Source of the DNA: Mayamaea pseudoterrestris
Taxonomy: Eukaryota; Bacillariophyta; Bacillariophyceae; Sellaphorales; Sellaphoraceae
Direction: 5' to 3'
Assembly (NCBI GenBank): GCA_027923505.1
Contig: BROI01000008.1
Span: 620,001 to 684,000 of the forward strand
Length of the DNA: 64,000 nt
The translations under genes were made by a program, and so were the position numbers. Position 1 is the stretch's first letter. Each line of letters opens with the position of its first letter. Below, piece after piece: positions 30,723-40,186 of this stretch. The notes beneath the pieces were generated by a model. That model searched no databases and was not told the DNA's origin. It saw only the letters and a program-made list of their open reading frames with translations.

Positions 30723-31708
30723 TGCTTGTCTCGATACTTTATTTTCGTCAACCTTTGGTTGGGACGTTTTTGGCGGTAAGTAAAAAGCAATACGATCATC
30801 ATATGGCCAATCTTTGTGAACGAATGAGGAAATGCGATAAACTTTTCATACTTTTCCGATGAGTCGCAAGACTCTCTGAAGATGAACATTCCTGTGGTTC
30901 TGACGTTTGCACGGGGCAGTGACGACAACATTTGCATATTCTTGACTTGCCGTTCAAATTCGGTAGCGTGGATGTATAATCTTTGAGATCGGCAGCCCCA
31001 TGATGATTCTTGCACTAAATCTGCTTGTAGCACGAGCACACCGACTCACGTCTCTGTTGCTTCTGTCTTTTTTCCTTAGAACAGTGCCAGGGGGTAAGTA
31101 AATAATTTGGATCACCGAAGCTTTATATTCTCGGCACCATGGGCGTACCGGCACCTTACCTATCAATCCGTCCGAATGGAGCTTGCTGTTGACGCATGCA
31201 TGCATGTATTTTAATCTACTTACCTAGCACCTGTTCCTAATGGACCAGTCGCTGTTGCAGCACATCAAAGTTGGGTGGATGATGTAAAGTAGATTGCGCT
31301 TTTATGAGCTATCCAAAAAACGTTCCCATCCACACCATGAGGGAAGGATCAAAAGAGATTCCTTCGGGTGTGCCGGAAGTTTGCCGGCCTTCGAGGAACT
31401 CACTCAACTTTGGGTCTATTTGGATGCTAGATGTGTAAGCGTCCTTATGAGGTAGCTTTATTACTGCACGTGTGTACAGCTCTTTCGACAACTATCTACT
31501 GGTAGGTATCAGGTAGACAAGTGCGCGCCTGTCCAGACTGGGTCATCGACTGTTGCTATGAATTCAAAATATTTATACATAGCATGAAACGTGATTCGTA
31601 TCATTATCTAAGTACCACCTTCAAACTCATTTGAATGGCACGCAAGGCCCCCATTATTGGTATCCGTGCACCTTGCTTTTCGCGAATTTCATTTTCCAAA
31701 GCTTGACC
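30723..31708. other. Long gap with unresolved minus-strand open frames
   Basis: Nearly 1 kb without a confident gene. On the minus strand, frames at about 31491-31309 and 31039-30723 have protein-like composition, and consensus-like splice sites occur (for example CATTCGTTCACAAAG before 30810). None begins at a good ATG, and I could not build one consistent gene. A small spliced gene is possible. A GCATGCATGCATG alternating run lies near 31194-31206. Confidence 0.4.
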
Positions 31709-33352
31709 ATGAGCATGAACCATTGGACGCACCACGACGACAGTCAGGGCGCTCGTCAGGGCGCTCCTCCATCGTACTCCCATCAAGAAATGAGCTTACA
31801 TGGAGGATCGGCGTTTTCTGCCCCATCGCAAGGGCAGTATGGATCTTCAGGAAATTACTCATCGCATCAACCGCACATGTATGGAGGTTATGGACAGCTT
31901 CAACAGCCAGGTCCTCCTCCACCTCCTGAGCACCAGAACCATCAGTCAAATTCATCGGCTTATCCTTATTCTTCGAGTCGCGCGCTTCAGTATCAGCAGC
32001 AACGAGGCCATCCGTCATATAGCAGTAACACCATGAGCGGTCAGCATGGATACCAAGCATATCCTCCATTTCAACCGCACCAGCAACATCGTCTGAATGG
32101 ACCTCCCCTACCAGTGCACTACGATAATATGTCGTATCAACCGCAGCAACAGGCGCCCCAGGCATTTCACTACAATGGCGCTCACCAAGGCAATAGTACT
32201 TTCTACCGATCATTTCATCAACAGCAAAGCTCGTCAAGTCGCAGCTCGTCCGACACTCCGGCAAGCCACATGTCGGCCATCACGTTTGACTATGTACCTC
32301 CAGGCCTCCAGTTTCCTCGCCATTCGACGCCGGCTCCGTTTGATTCGAGGACTCCATCACCAGATATACCTGTTCCTCCCAATTTCCTCAAAAATGTTGC
32401 TTCGGCTCATTCAAAGCTTCCAAATCCTATGGCTACTAGGATTGGCGATGCAAATAATGCACCGCTTCGCGAGTCGCAACGCTTCAACGTAAACGAAGGT
32501 TTAGAGGAAAACACAAATATGTTTAGAGGACGCAACAACAAAATGTCGATCACTGTTGAAACTGGCACCTCAGAACCAACTCCGTCGTTGTTGGCAGTGA
32601 ACGAGTCAACCAAGGACAAGCCTGCCGTTTTAGTCAGCGACGCGACCCTATTGCTGGGATTACGGACGCTGAGCCCCGCCGGGACGTGTGCATCACACGA
32701 CACTGGTTCATTGACGTTGGACTTAAATGGCGATCATAACACGGTCGCCACGGACAATTCTACCATCGCCACCGTGGAGTCATCCTTTCAAAAATCAATA
32801 GAAAGCGCGACACCGCAAACGCAGCAAGCCTTGCCGCTGACTATTCCCAAGGACTACCCTCGTCGTCTCGCCTTGGACGGCGATGAGACTCAGCTCAACT
32901 CGCTTCACTGCTATATCCGCCGCAGCTTGCTAGAGATTTTTGTTGTCAAGCGCAAGACGAATGTTGCCGACGTGACTCCGACGACAAACTCCAGCGCCGG
33001 CCGAGTGGGACTGCGATGTGTGTTTTGCGCCATGGCTCGCCAAAACGACCCAAACGGCAAGAATGAAGCTCCTATGGCTGTTTTCTACCCGCGCACCGTC
33101 AATGAAATCTATCGCCTAGTGACCTCGTGGCAGCGATGCCATTTACGCAAGTGCCGCAACCTGCCGCCGTCCATTCGCGCGGAATGGAACAGTGTTCGGG
33201 AGGCAGAGAAATGCAGAGGCAAGACGAGCTATTGGGTGGATAGTGCAAGGGAGATTGGATTGGTTGATTGCGTTAGCAAGGCGGGAGGTATTCATTTCTG
33301 CCTACCTCGTGCGAATGACGACCCTAGAGACGTTGAACCTTTTGTGCTGTAA
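31709..33352 (+). CDS. Gln/Ser-rich protein with a diatom-type C-terminal Cys/His domain
   Basis: A single exon of 547 aa from the ATG at 31709; upstream extension would need a TTG. Residues about 15-210 are Gln/Ser/Tyr/Pro-rich and probably disordered, like many transcriptional or RNA-associated proteins. The last 160 residues are ordered: a helix after DETQLNSLHCYIRR, then GLRCVFCAMA, FYPRTVNEIY, CHLRKCRNLPPSIR and TSYWVDSAREIGL. I recognise this block as a domain found in very many diatom proteins, typically as IRCRFCAH with YYP and YWADGAR. The CxxC, the CHLRKC segment and further His suggest metal binding. Its function is not known to me; a nuclear regulatory role is a guess. Confidence 0.8.
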   Translation: MSMNHWTHHDDSQGARQGAPPSYSHQEMSLHGGSAFSAPSQGQYGSSGNYSSHQPHMYGGYGQLQQPGPPPPPEHQNHQSNSSAYPYSSSRALQYQQQRGHPSYSSNTMSGQHGYQAYPPFQPHQQHRLNGPPLPVHYDNMSYQPQQQAPQAFHYNGAHQGNSTFYRSFHQQQSSSSRSSSDTPASHMSAITFDYVPPGLQFPRHSTPAPFDSRTPSPDIPVPPNFLKNVASAHSKLPNPMATRIGDANNAPLRESQRFNVNEGLEENTNMFRGRNNKMSITVETGTSEPTPSLLAVNESTKDKPAVLVSDATLLLGLRTLSPAGTCASHDTGSLTLDLNGDHNTVATDNSTIATVESSFQKSIESATPQTQQALPLTIPKDYPRRLALDGDETQLNSLHCYIRRSLLEIFVVKRKTNVADVTPTTNSSAGRVGLRCVFCAMARQNDPNGKNEAPMAVFYPRTVNEIYRLVTSWQRCHLRKCRNLPPSIRAEWNSVREAEKCRGKTSYWVDSAREIGLVDCVSKAGGIHFCLPRANDDPRDVEPFVL

Positions 33353-33399
33353 TTAAACTAAAAGCTGCGATGTTTACCATTGAGCTGATTTTCCATTAA

Positions 33400-36300
33400 T
33401 TATACCAAAGATAAGCTGCTGTCAGCGAATATTTGATTTGTATGCCGATGCTTCGCATCAAACTGTATCTCTTGTAGCAGAACCGGGTGTTTCAAGGTCA
33501 GATTATCTCTAACTTCGTCAGGGAACAGACGAAAGACCACAACAAAGTACTCCATCAACGTTGGAACAAGTGGAGACCGATGGCGCTTCAATGCCTCTCG
33601 GATTTGGACGAGCATGGGCAACATGTGCTCTAATAGGTGCTTTCGGCTCACCTTGTGAATAAGAGCTCCTTTAACTTTTAGGCGCAGGGCTTCATTCTTC
33701 GAAATGCTTTCAATTTCCGCGTCCTTTGGAGTACGACGAGGACGGATCGTTTTGCTGGCAAGAATTGTTAGTGCATCCAACAAAACATTGTAACCTGGAT
33801 CGTCAGCGTTGTCGGTTGCGCATGCTTGGCTGAGACCACTTCCCTGCTGGGTACATCGCGTTAAAATGTCCTTGGCAATCCCAGCCGTCACTGCAATCTT
33901 CTCTGCTTCCGTCAATTGGGAGATCATTAGTTCGTAGAGCTTTTGGCGTTGGGCAAATCCCTTACAACCTAATAAATGGTCGCTACAGAACGTCGTCCCC
34001 GGCGCTAGATCACTCAAGCTTTCAAAAGTTTTGAGCATATCGTGAGCTTCGCAACCATTCAATACAAACATAGACTCAACGAAATGTGACGCGAAAAGCT
34101 TGTCCTTTTTCAATGGCCCGCAAATCATGGATTCAGCTAGCGAAGCGACATCTTCGTCTTCGTCAATCGTCGCCAAGAGAAAGCTCGGGAAGAGACTACC
34201 GCGCCACTTAATAAAATCTTGAAGCAAGAGTTCAGCGAGGACAAGTATTGCGTGCTTTCGGGTGAGGACATGCCGTTGACCATCGCCTGACGATATGCCG
34301 GCCTGCAAACACGAAGCCATTTCTGGTAGAAAGCGGTCAGCCAAATTTGTGTATCGCACAATCATATCGCCCATGCAAAGAAGGGCGTTGCTGCGAATAG
34401 CTGGGCTTTCTTGACATTGTAAAGCTTGCACGAACACGCTCAAACTCTCTTTTGCCAGCCCCTCATCGCGTAGACACATCTTGCCCAACGCAGCTAGGGC
34501 ATGTCCCCGAATAAGCTCGCCAAAAGTCTTTCTACTCGAAAACGCCATGACAGCCTTGTGAAGTTTATCAGACGGTTTGACGTCAAGATGAAGTGAAGAA
34601 ATTAACGTCGTTACGTCTATCTTGCCGCAAGTATCGTCCGACACATATCCAATTAGGCGCACCTCCCCAAGCGTGCACATAACACGAGAAAGCAGAAGCT
34701 CATTCTGCGCTGAAAAACCATTTACGTCGACTCTTTCAAAAATTTCTTTTTCGCAATTCGCAAATAAGCGTCGGATAGCTTCCGTACAGACCATCGCAGT
34801 CGGTTCAGGAGCCCTGGAAGAGCACATAAGGGACGCGAAGTAGAGCTGGACAGCAGCCGCAATGTAAACTGTCTCCAATTGGAAAGTCGCGAGTAATTTA
34901 TCAAGATGCACGCTCAATCTTAAAAACATGCCACCGTCATCCAAACAGAACGCCAGCATTGGCAGGACTTCCAAACAGTGCACCTTGGCAGAGACGCAGC
35001 TCTCTGAGTCTGGATCAACATGGCAAGTGATAAATAGGGAGAAGAAGGAAGCAACGGCAAAATCGAAATGTCCATGTAGTCTTGCATTGCGCTTGATAAG
35101 CGAAGCGACGTCTTTGATGTTACTCTTGTGTTCCATTACCGCGTGGAATAGGCACCATAAACCTGCAGCGGAGGCGTTAGAGTTAATGTCTTCCACCATT
35201 GCAGCACCTTCACGCTGAATGCATATAAATAACTTCACGATGTCATTTCGTTGAGAAATTGCGAAACGCAAAGCATCTGCCTCAAGTTTCGAGCCCCCGG
35301 GTTGCGTAGTGCGGCAGCTTATGGCCGAAAGTATGCTCCAGGCTCGGCGACTCGTAATAGAATTGTTTAAACCAACGACCGGGTCCAAAATTGTTTGATC
35401 CACCAATTGCAGAGCTTTTGTTTGAACTCTAAGCTCTGAATCAAGAACCATGGGGAGAACGGCAAGCGACCATTGGTTTAGAGCACCCTCGTAAACATCG
35501 TCTGCCAATTGATAATCAAGAAGGGTAGTCAATCCCTCAGCCGCAGCCGCACGAAGCATCAAAGACTTGGCATCTTGGCACGTGAGAACCAAGACTTTAA
35601 TGTCGTCTTGTGTCACAACAATTGTTAGTTGCTCGCCGACACCTAGGAGCGCAACTAAGCCTTTGATAAAACAGATCTTGCCATTCGCAGACGACTCTTC
35701 CAATATCAACGACCGGAATAGATCAGCGACATCTTCCGCTTCTGCACGAAAAGTACGCAGTAGAGTTGCGTGCCTTTCCTTATGGAGGCTTTCAAACATT
35801 GCAGTAAACTCATTTGCAGCGGCAACGCGAACAGGCTGCTTCAAATCGGAAACGCGCTTGCGCAACCCGGCGAACAGAACTGTCGCTATGTCTTCGTTGC
35901 AATAATCACCTCCATCCCATTTCATACGTAGGTTATCACATATGCTGTCATGAACAAGGGCGAATGATGCAAGGCGAATCGCAGCAAGTCGATGGAAATC
36001 TGCATTGCTGTCCAAAATTTTGACCACCCAACAAAGTACAAACTCAATCATGCCACTGTGACGCGACCCAACCAAGCAACTCTCGACGGCCGCACAAGTG
36101 CTAGCCCGAACTTTAGACGTGACGTTAAGTGGATCAGTGAGAAGCCGCTGCATCATGCTTGCCACACGTTGCAGCACCGGGTGAAGCGAGCACTTCAACG
36201 CGTCAGCTGCAAATGAAGCTCTTCTTTCTCCTGTTCCAGGTGTGCAAATGGAGCTTCTTTTCTTCAAGGTTATCGGAGTTGGGCTTGAGCCAATTGACTG

Positions 36301-37645
36301 TCGCTGCTCCGCTCGTTTCTTTCGGTTTGACATGGGCGTGTTAGGGTTCTCGTCGTCCGCTGCATCTCGTCGTCCCGACCGAGGGGTTTTGACGATCGAC
36401 CTATTAACGGCAGCAGATCTTGCCCGCTCTCCTGGTGCATCGAGAGCATAATTGACAGCATGAACCACTAAACGCTTAAATACGTCTGAGGCGACTTGCC
36501 CAGCGGTATTTTGACCTGACAGTGGTATTGGGTATTGGGTGTGAGTGAATGGCGGAAATCGAACATTGGGAATGCGGATGAAAGCCCACAATTTAGTTGA
36601 ACGCACCTTCTTCTCCGTTTGGCAGATCACTTGCACTCAACGTTATTAGCGAGTACAAGTTTCGTTGAACATCAACAACCATCTCCAAAGCAACGTCCGT
36701 TGTCAGTGAACTGTCCGCTACTTTCGTCAAGCAATCGCCCATGGCCAAGGAAGCCGCTGCTATTACGTTGCTTGCCATTTTTTCCAAGCCAGCATCTACT
36801 TGTTTACTTTGTCTTTTTCCCTGTAGAAACAAGGCTGCCGTGGTTGCCAGTGATGAGCCAACGGCGTTGAAAATGGTGCTCCGACAATCCTTGTTCCAGC
36901 TTGCGAAATGCTTGAACGTCGGCAACTTTGCCACGAGGAGCGCCAGCTCGAGTCCCCGAACAATGAGTTGGCGTTCCGTCAAGACATTTTCGTTTGTTTG
37001 ACTGATGTATGCACTTGAGTCGTCGTCATTCCTAGAGGAGTCACTATTGTCGTCGTCGTCGGCAGAGCTCTCGTCGTCAGTCGTATCAAATCTGCGCGCT
37101 CGCTTGGTAGACTGCATGTTCTTGGCGCTGATCAGCGGAGCTCCATGCTTTTGTTCGGAAACGAGCGCCCACTCTCGTCCATTACATTCCGTCCTCCATC
37201 GAGTCAATATTCTTGGTAGTTCCGACAAGACATGCAGGTCAACCAGACCGGACGAGAAGGACGCTGGAAACGCCAACAATCGCGCATATACTTGCGCAGC
37301 CAGCAGCGAAGAGTTCGTCAGCGTCAGTGCATTATGATCGCCCATGGCATCCTCATTGGCATCCTCGTCGTATGTCATGGGTAGCAAGTCGTCAAGGCAA
37401 ACTCGTTCGGCCATGTATTCGCAAAGGCAGTCCTTCAAATGATCAATGTTGTTTCCTAGTTTCTGGCGAAGGCTTTGAGTAGGTGCACCTAAATTGGAAG
37501 CAGGACTCTTGTCTGGGGTCGTCGTAGCGTTGGTTGTAGCCTCGTCATCTTTCAACAGTTTTAGAATGGTGTTTAAATCCTCGGTACTGCTGCTATCCAC
37601 GCTGTCGTTGAGCAAAGACTCGACGACAGATTGGAGCTCATTCAT
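33400..37645 (-). CDS. NCAPD3: Condensin II subunit D3 (CAP-D3)
   Basis: Exon 1 (37645-36607) and exon 2 (36515-33400) give 1384 aa. The junction GAAGAAG|GTGCGT to CTGTCAG|GTCAAA restores the frame in phase 1. The first in-frame ATG is 37645; upstream lies a stop, so the open GTG frame before it is not used unless an upstream exon exists. The N-terminal region has a D/S-rich acidic insert (about 195-220). The body is helical HEAT-like repeats. The CAP-D3 core matches in order: MGDMIVRYTNLADRFLP, RKHAILVLAELLLQDF, KWRGSLFPSFLLATID and a FASHFVESMFVLN block. CAP-D3 is the condensin II HEAT subunit that loads the complex on chromatin in the nucleus before mitosis. Confidence 0.9.
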
Positions 37646-38040
37646 GTTGGTGCGGAGAATGCTTTTGGTAGCCACCTTCTATTCAAGCCTACGATTCCGT
37701 CTTTTTATGATGACTTGCAATAAGATTTAGTGCGTATATAGAGATTGCTGCTTGCACAACACAAACAATGGTCGAGCAAAGACGAGTCGTCCGTGTGATT
37801 CGTCCAATGACAACCGTTGGTGAGTCACACAGACAGAGCCGAAAGTTCTACATTAGTCGCGCTGCGACTATCGATCTACCGGTTCAAATCACCAGCAACG
37901 TATAGTAACCTAGCCGTTGCCTACACCAATATCTATAAACTTCGTCGATTGATAAACGCGACAAACTATCGAGCAAGATTTATGCTATGACCACGTGACG
38001 TTTCTGCTGTAAGTTATCGCACCTGACCAGGAGTCATCGA
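37646..38040. promoter_or_regulatory. Upstream region of NCAPD3
   Basis: 395 bp between the NCAPD3 start and the stop of the SpoU-type gene, both minus strand. CACGTGACGT at 37992-38001 overlaps a CACGTG E/G-box and a TGACGT CRE-like core, about 350 bp upstream of the NCAPD3 start. In diatoms TGACGT elements are known to mediate CO2/cAMP responses for some genes; relevance here is unknown. Confidence 0.4.
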
Positions 38041-38980
38041 CTAAGATCCAAACAATCCTTCCAATCCATTGTCGATTACCGATTCTGCCTCGACGTCATT
38101 GTCGCGTCGATTGCTTTCTCGCGTTTCCTTTTGTAGCAGTCGAGCAGTGTCTTCCAATGGAACATTGATGTTGGCCACTTCAAATTTGTGGCCACCAAAG
38201 TTGTGCTCGTCGTATTGAGCCCATTGTGTGTAACGATGCAAAACAATCGACAGACAAGATTGCGCATCTAGCAGCGAAGAATAATGACAAGAAGACAGTT
38301 GCAAATCAGCCTTGTCTACCCTGACGCATTCGTGAGGAACATGGATGAAGCTTGTGCAGCAATCTGAGAACATTGTCGAAAGTCCCTGCGCATGCTTTCC
38401 GAAAACGATGCAAGTATTGCCGGTCTTGAACGGATAACTGGCCACTGGAAAAGATATGCGTTTCAAAGAAGTCGATTGGCTGTGTCTGGTGGAGTGTGCT
38501 ATAGCAAGGCGAAGTAACTGCTTTTCGTCATCCAAGGTCACACCGTATCCATCGCTTGAGAAGGAGTCGGCCCATGCACCTAGCAGGCCTGTGATGTTGG
38601 TACAGTAGCAATCACTGCGTAAAAATTCAATAGCTCGTTCGATTGTAGGAAATGGTATCAGTCGAACATGCTTGGACGCGCCATGGGAACCTGGTGTTGC
38701 GACGTCGAGAGAGACGAGTCAGCTTCGACTTTCGACGAGGCGAAATTGTCGACGAAACGAACCACAAGCGACTTCATTACTTCGATCACACAAACAAAAA
38801 ACATCATCCACAAATCACTATCATACCTTCAACTGCAACCTTGTTGTTTCCAACGACAATGATAGTTCGTACTCCAAAGGCCGATGCGCAACGAAGAAAC
38901 GGACCAACGTTGGATCCCCGGCGAGAGTTCTGAAAGAGCAGAAACAATTCCGAAATTTCACTGGTTTGATCACTTGTCAT
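38041..38980 (-). CDS. SpoU-type RNA methyltransferase-like protein, divergent
   Basis: Exon 1 (38980-38827) and exon 2 (38690-38041) give 267 aa, joined in phase 1 (GAAG|GTATGA, ACCAG|GTTCCC). Motif 1 of the SPOUT/TrmH fold is good: NSRRGSNVGPFLRCASAFG. The segment GSHGASKHVRLIPF after the intron matches the family. Motif 2 reads VFGKHAQGLS where the family has G-N-E-G-x-G-L, and motif 3 reads SSLLDAQSCLSIVLH where an S-L-N-V core is expected. A 40-residue insertion precedes motif 2. This suggests loss of some SAM-binding contacts or a lineage-specific variant. An unrecognised intron near motif 3 could also distort it. The tRNA or rRNA target cannot be told. Confidence 0.7.
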
Positions 38981-39245
38981 GATGCGGAGATTTCTAATAG
39001 CATTGATGGTATATATGTGTAATATAGGTGTGGGTAAACAGCGACGACGTGATTTTCTATTCAGTTGTGTCTGATGAGATGGATGAAACATCTTCCGGAA
39101 ACGTGACAGAAACGGTGCGACATGTCACGTTTGTCAAAATGCGCGCTAGCTGCTTCCTGATGACGACAATACTATTGCAACATACTTACGTATACCACAG
39201 CTACAATCCTCTTTTTCCTTCTAGGCATATTACATTCACAGCAGC
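38981..39245. promoter_or_regulatory. Divergent promoter, SpoU-type gene / BMT2
   Basis: 265 bp between divergent starts. A TATATATGTG run near 39010 and GACATGTCACG-type repeats near 39115 are visible; none is assigned. Confidence 0.35.
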
Positions 39246-40136
39246 ATGCCGAGCAGGAAGAAACGACAGAGGCCTCTCGCGCCAGCTCCATTGCGGAGTC
39301 TGAAGCGAGCCCGTCAAATTACCACAACCTTTCATCGGCTCTCGCGACAACTCGTGGCGGCGCAAGCCAAGGACGATGCTTCCGAAATTGCGAAACTGAC
39401 GAAACAGCTTGACGAAGCTGGTGGAAGAGAAGCGTACCAGCAAGCTAGCCAAATCAGCACAACGATTCATTCTACGAGCAAATGGGTGATGGCTCACCTT
39501 GTCGGCAAAGGTTGGAATCGAGGCATTTTGACTGCGAAGGAGGGCCATGGTGACAGCGATCAAACTCAGCCGATGAATTGGCGACCGACGCGACTATTGG
39601 AAGTTGGAGCCATTAACATGCAGCTGCTGGAGGCGGCAGAACGATCGAATGGAAAGTTGATCGTCCGAGCAATTGATCTCCAGTCGTCGCACGCCGAGAT
39701 TGAAGAGGCTGACTTTTTGGAGATAATGCCTGTACAACATAAGCAATACGACGTGATTGTTTGCTCAATGGTATTGAATTGTGTTAACACGGCCGAGGAT
39801 CGAGGCAAAATGATTTGTCGACTCTATCATTTCACAGTTCCACAAGGACTTGTCTTTGTCACAATTCCAAAAACATGTCTACAGCTCTCGCCCTTTATTG
39901 ATGAGCCGTCTTTCGTTGAAATATTGAAGACCGTGGGGTTTGAAGTTGTCGAACAAAAGTATTCGCCAAAGCTGTGCTTCTTCATTCTCCGTCGACCCAT
40001 GATGACCTACAACATTTCCGATGATGCGCTGAGAAAGTGGGCCACCGTCAAGGAAATACGACGAGGCAAGAAGTATCGAAAGAACGACTTCTCTGTTATA
40101 TTAAACGAAGCGGATGTGCGCGGCCATGATTTATAA
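39246..40136 (+). CDS. BMT2: 25S rRNA adenine-N1 methyltransferase BMT2-like
   Basis: A single exon of 296 aa. A basic N-terminus (MPSRKKRQRP) fits nucleolar targeting. The class I SAM fold has LLEVGAINMQ (about 117-126), IDLQSSH at strand 2, the ADFLEIMP strand-3 segment and SMVLNCVNTAEDRGKM, as in yeast Bmt2 (SLVLNFV, RG.ML), then LVFVTIPKTCL. Yeast BMT2 makes m1A2142 in 25S rRNA. The same family includes animal SAMTOR, a SAM sensor that lacks this role, but the basic N-terminus and the fungal-like motifs favour the rRNA enzyme. It converges on CTF18 with only 50 bp between stops. Confidence 0.88.
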   Translation: MPSRKKRQRPLAPAPLRSLKRARQITTTFHRLSRQLVAAQAKDDASEIAKLTKQLDEAGGREAYQQASQISTTIHSTSKWVMAHLVGKGWNRGILTAKEGHGDSDQTQPMNWRPTRLLEVGAINMQLLEAAERSNGKLIVRAIDLQSSHAEIEEADFLEIMPVQHKQYDVIVCSMVLNCVNTAEDRGKMICRLYHFTVPQGLVFVTIPKTCLQLSPFIDEPSFVEILKTVGFEVVEQKYSPKLCFFILRRPMMTYNISDDALRKWATVKEIRRGKKYRKNDFSVILNEADVRGHDL

Positions 40137-40186
40137 CAGCTATTAGTAACAACCTCAATCTAATTTTACTTTACAGTTAATCCAGG

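Noticed and set aside
37646-37675. GTG-initiated extension of NCAPD3
   Set aside because: A eukaryotic gene should start at ATG; the first in-frame ATG is 37645 and a stop lies just upstream. An upstream exon remains possible because a TAG acceptor-like site precedes the frame.
37738-37960. Possible tRNA because of a GGTTCAAATC B-box-like string
   Set aside because: No matching A box or foldable acceptor and anticodon arms at the right distance.
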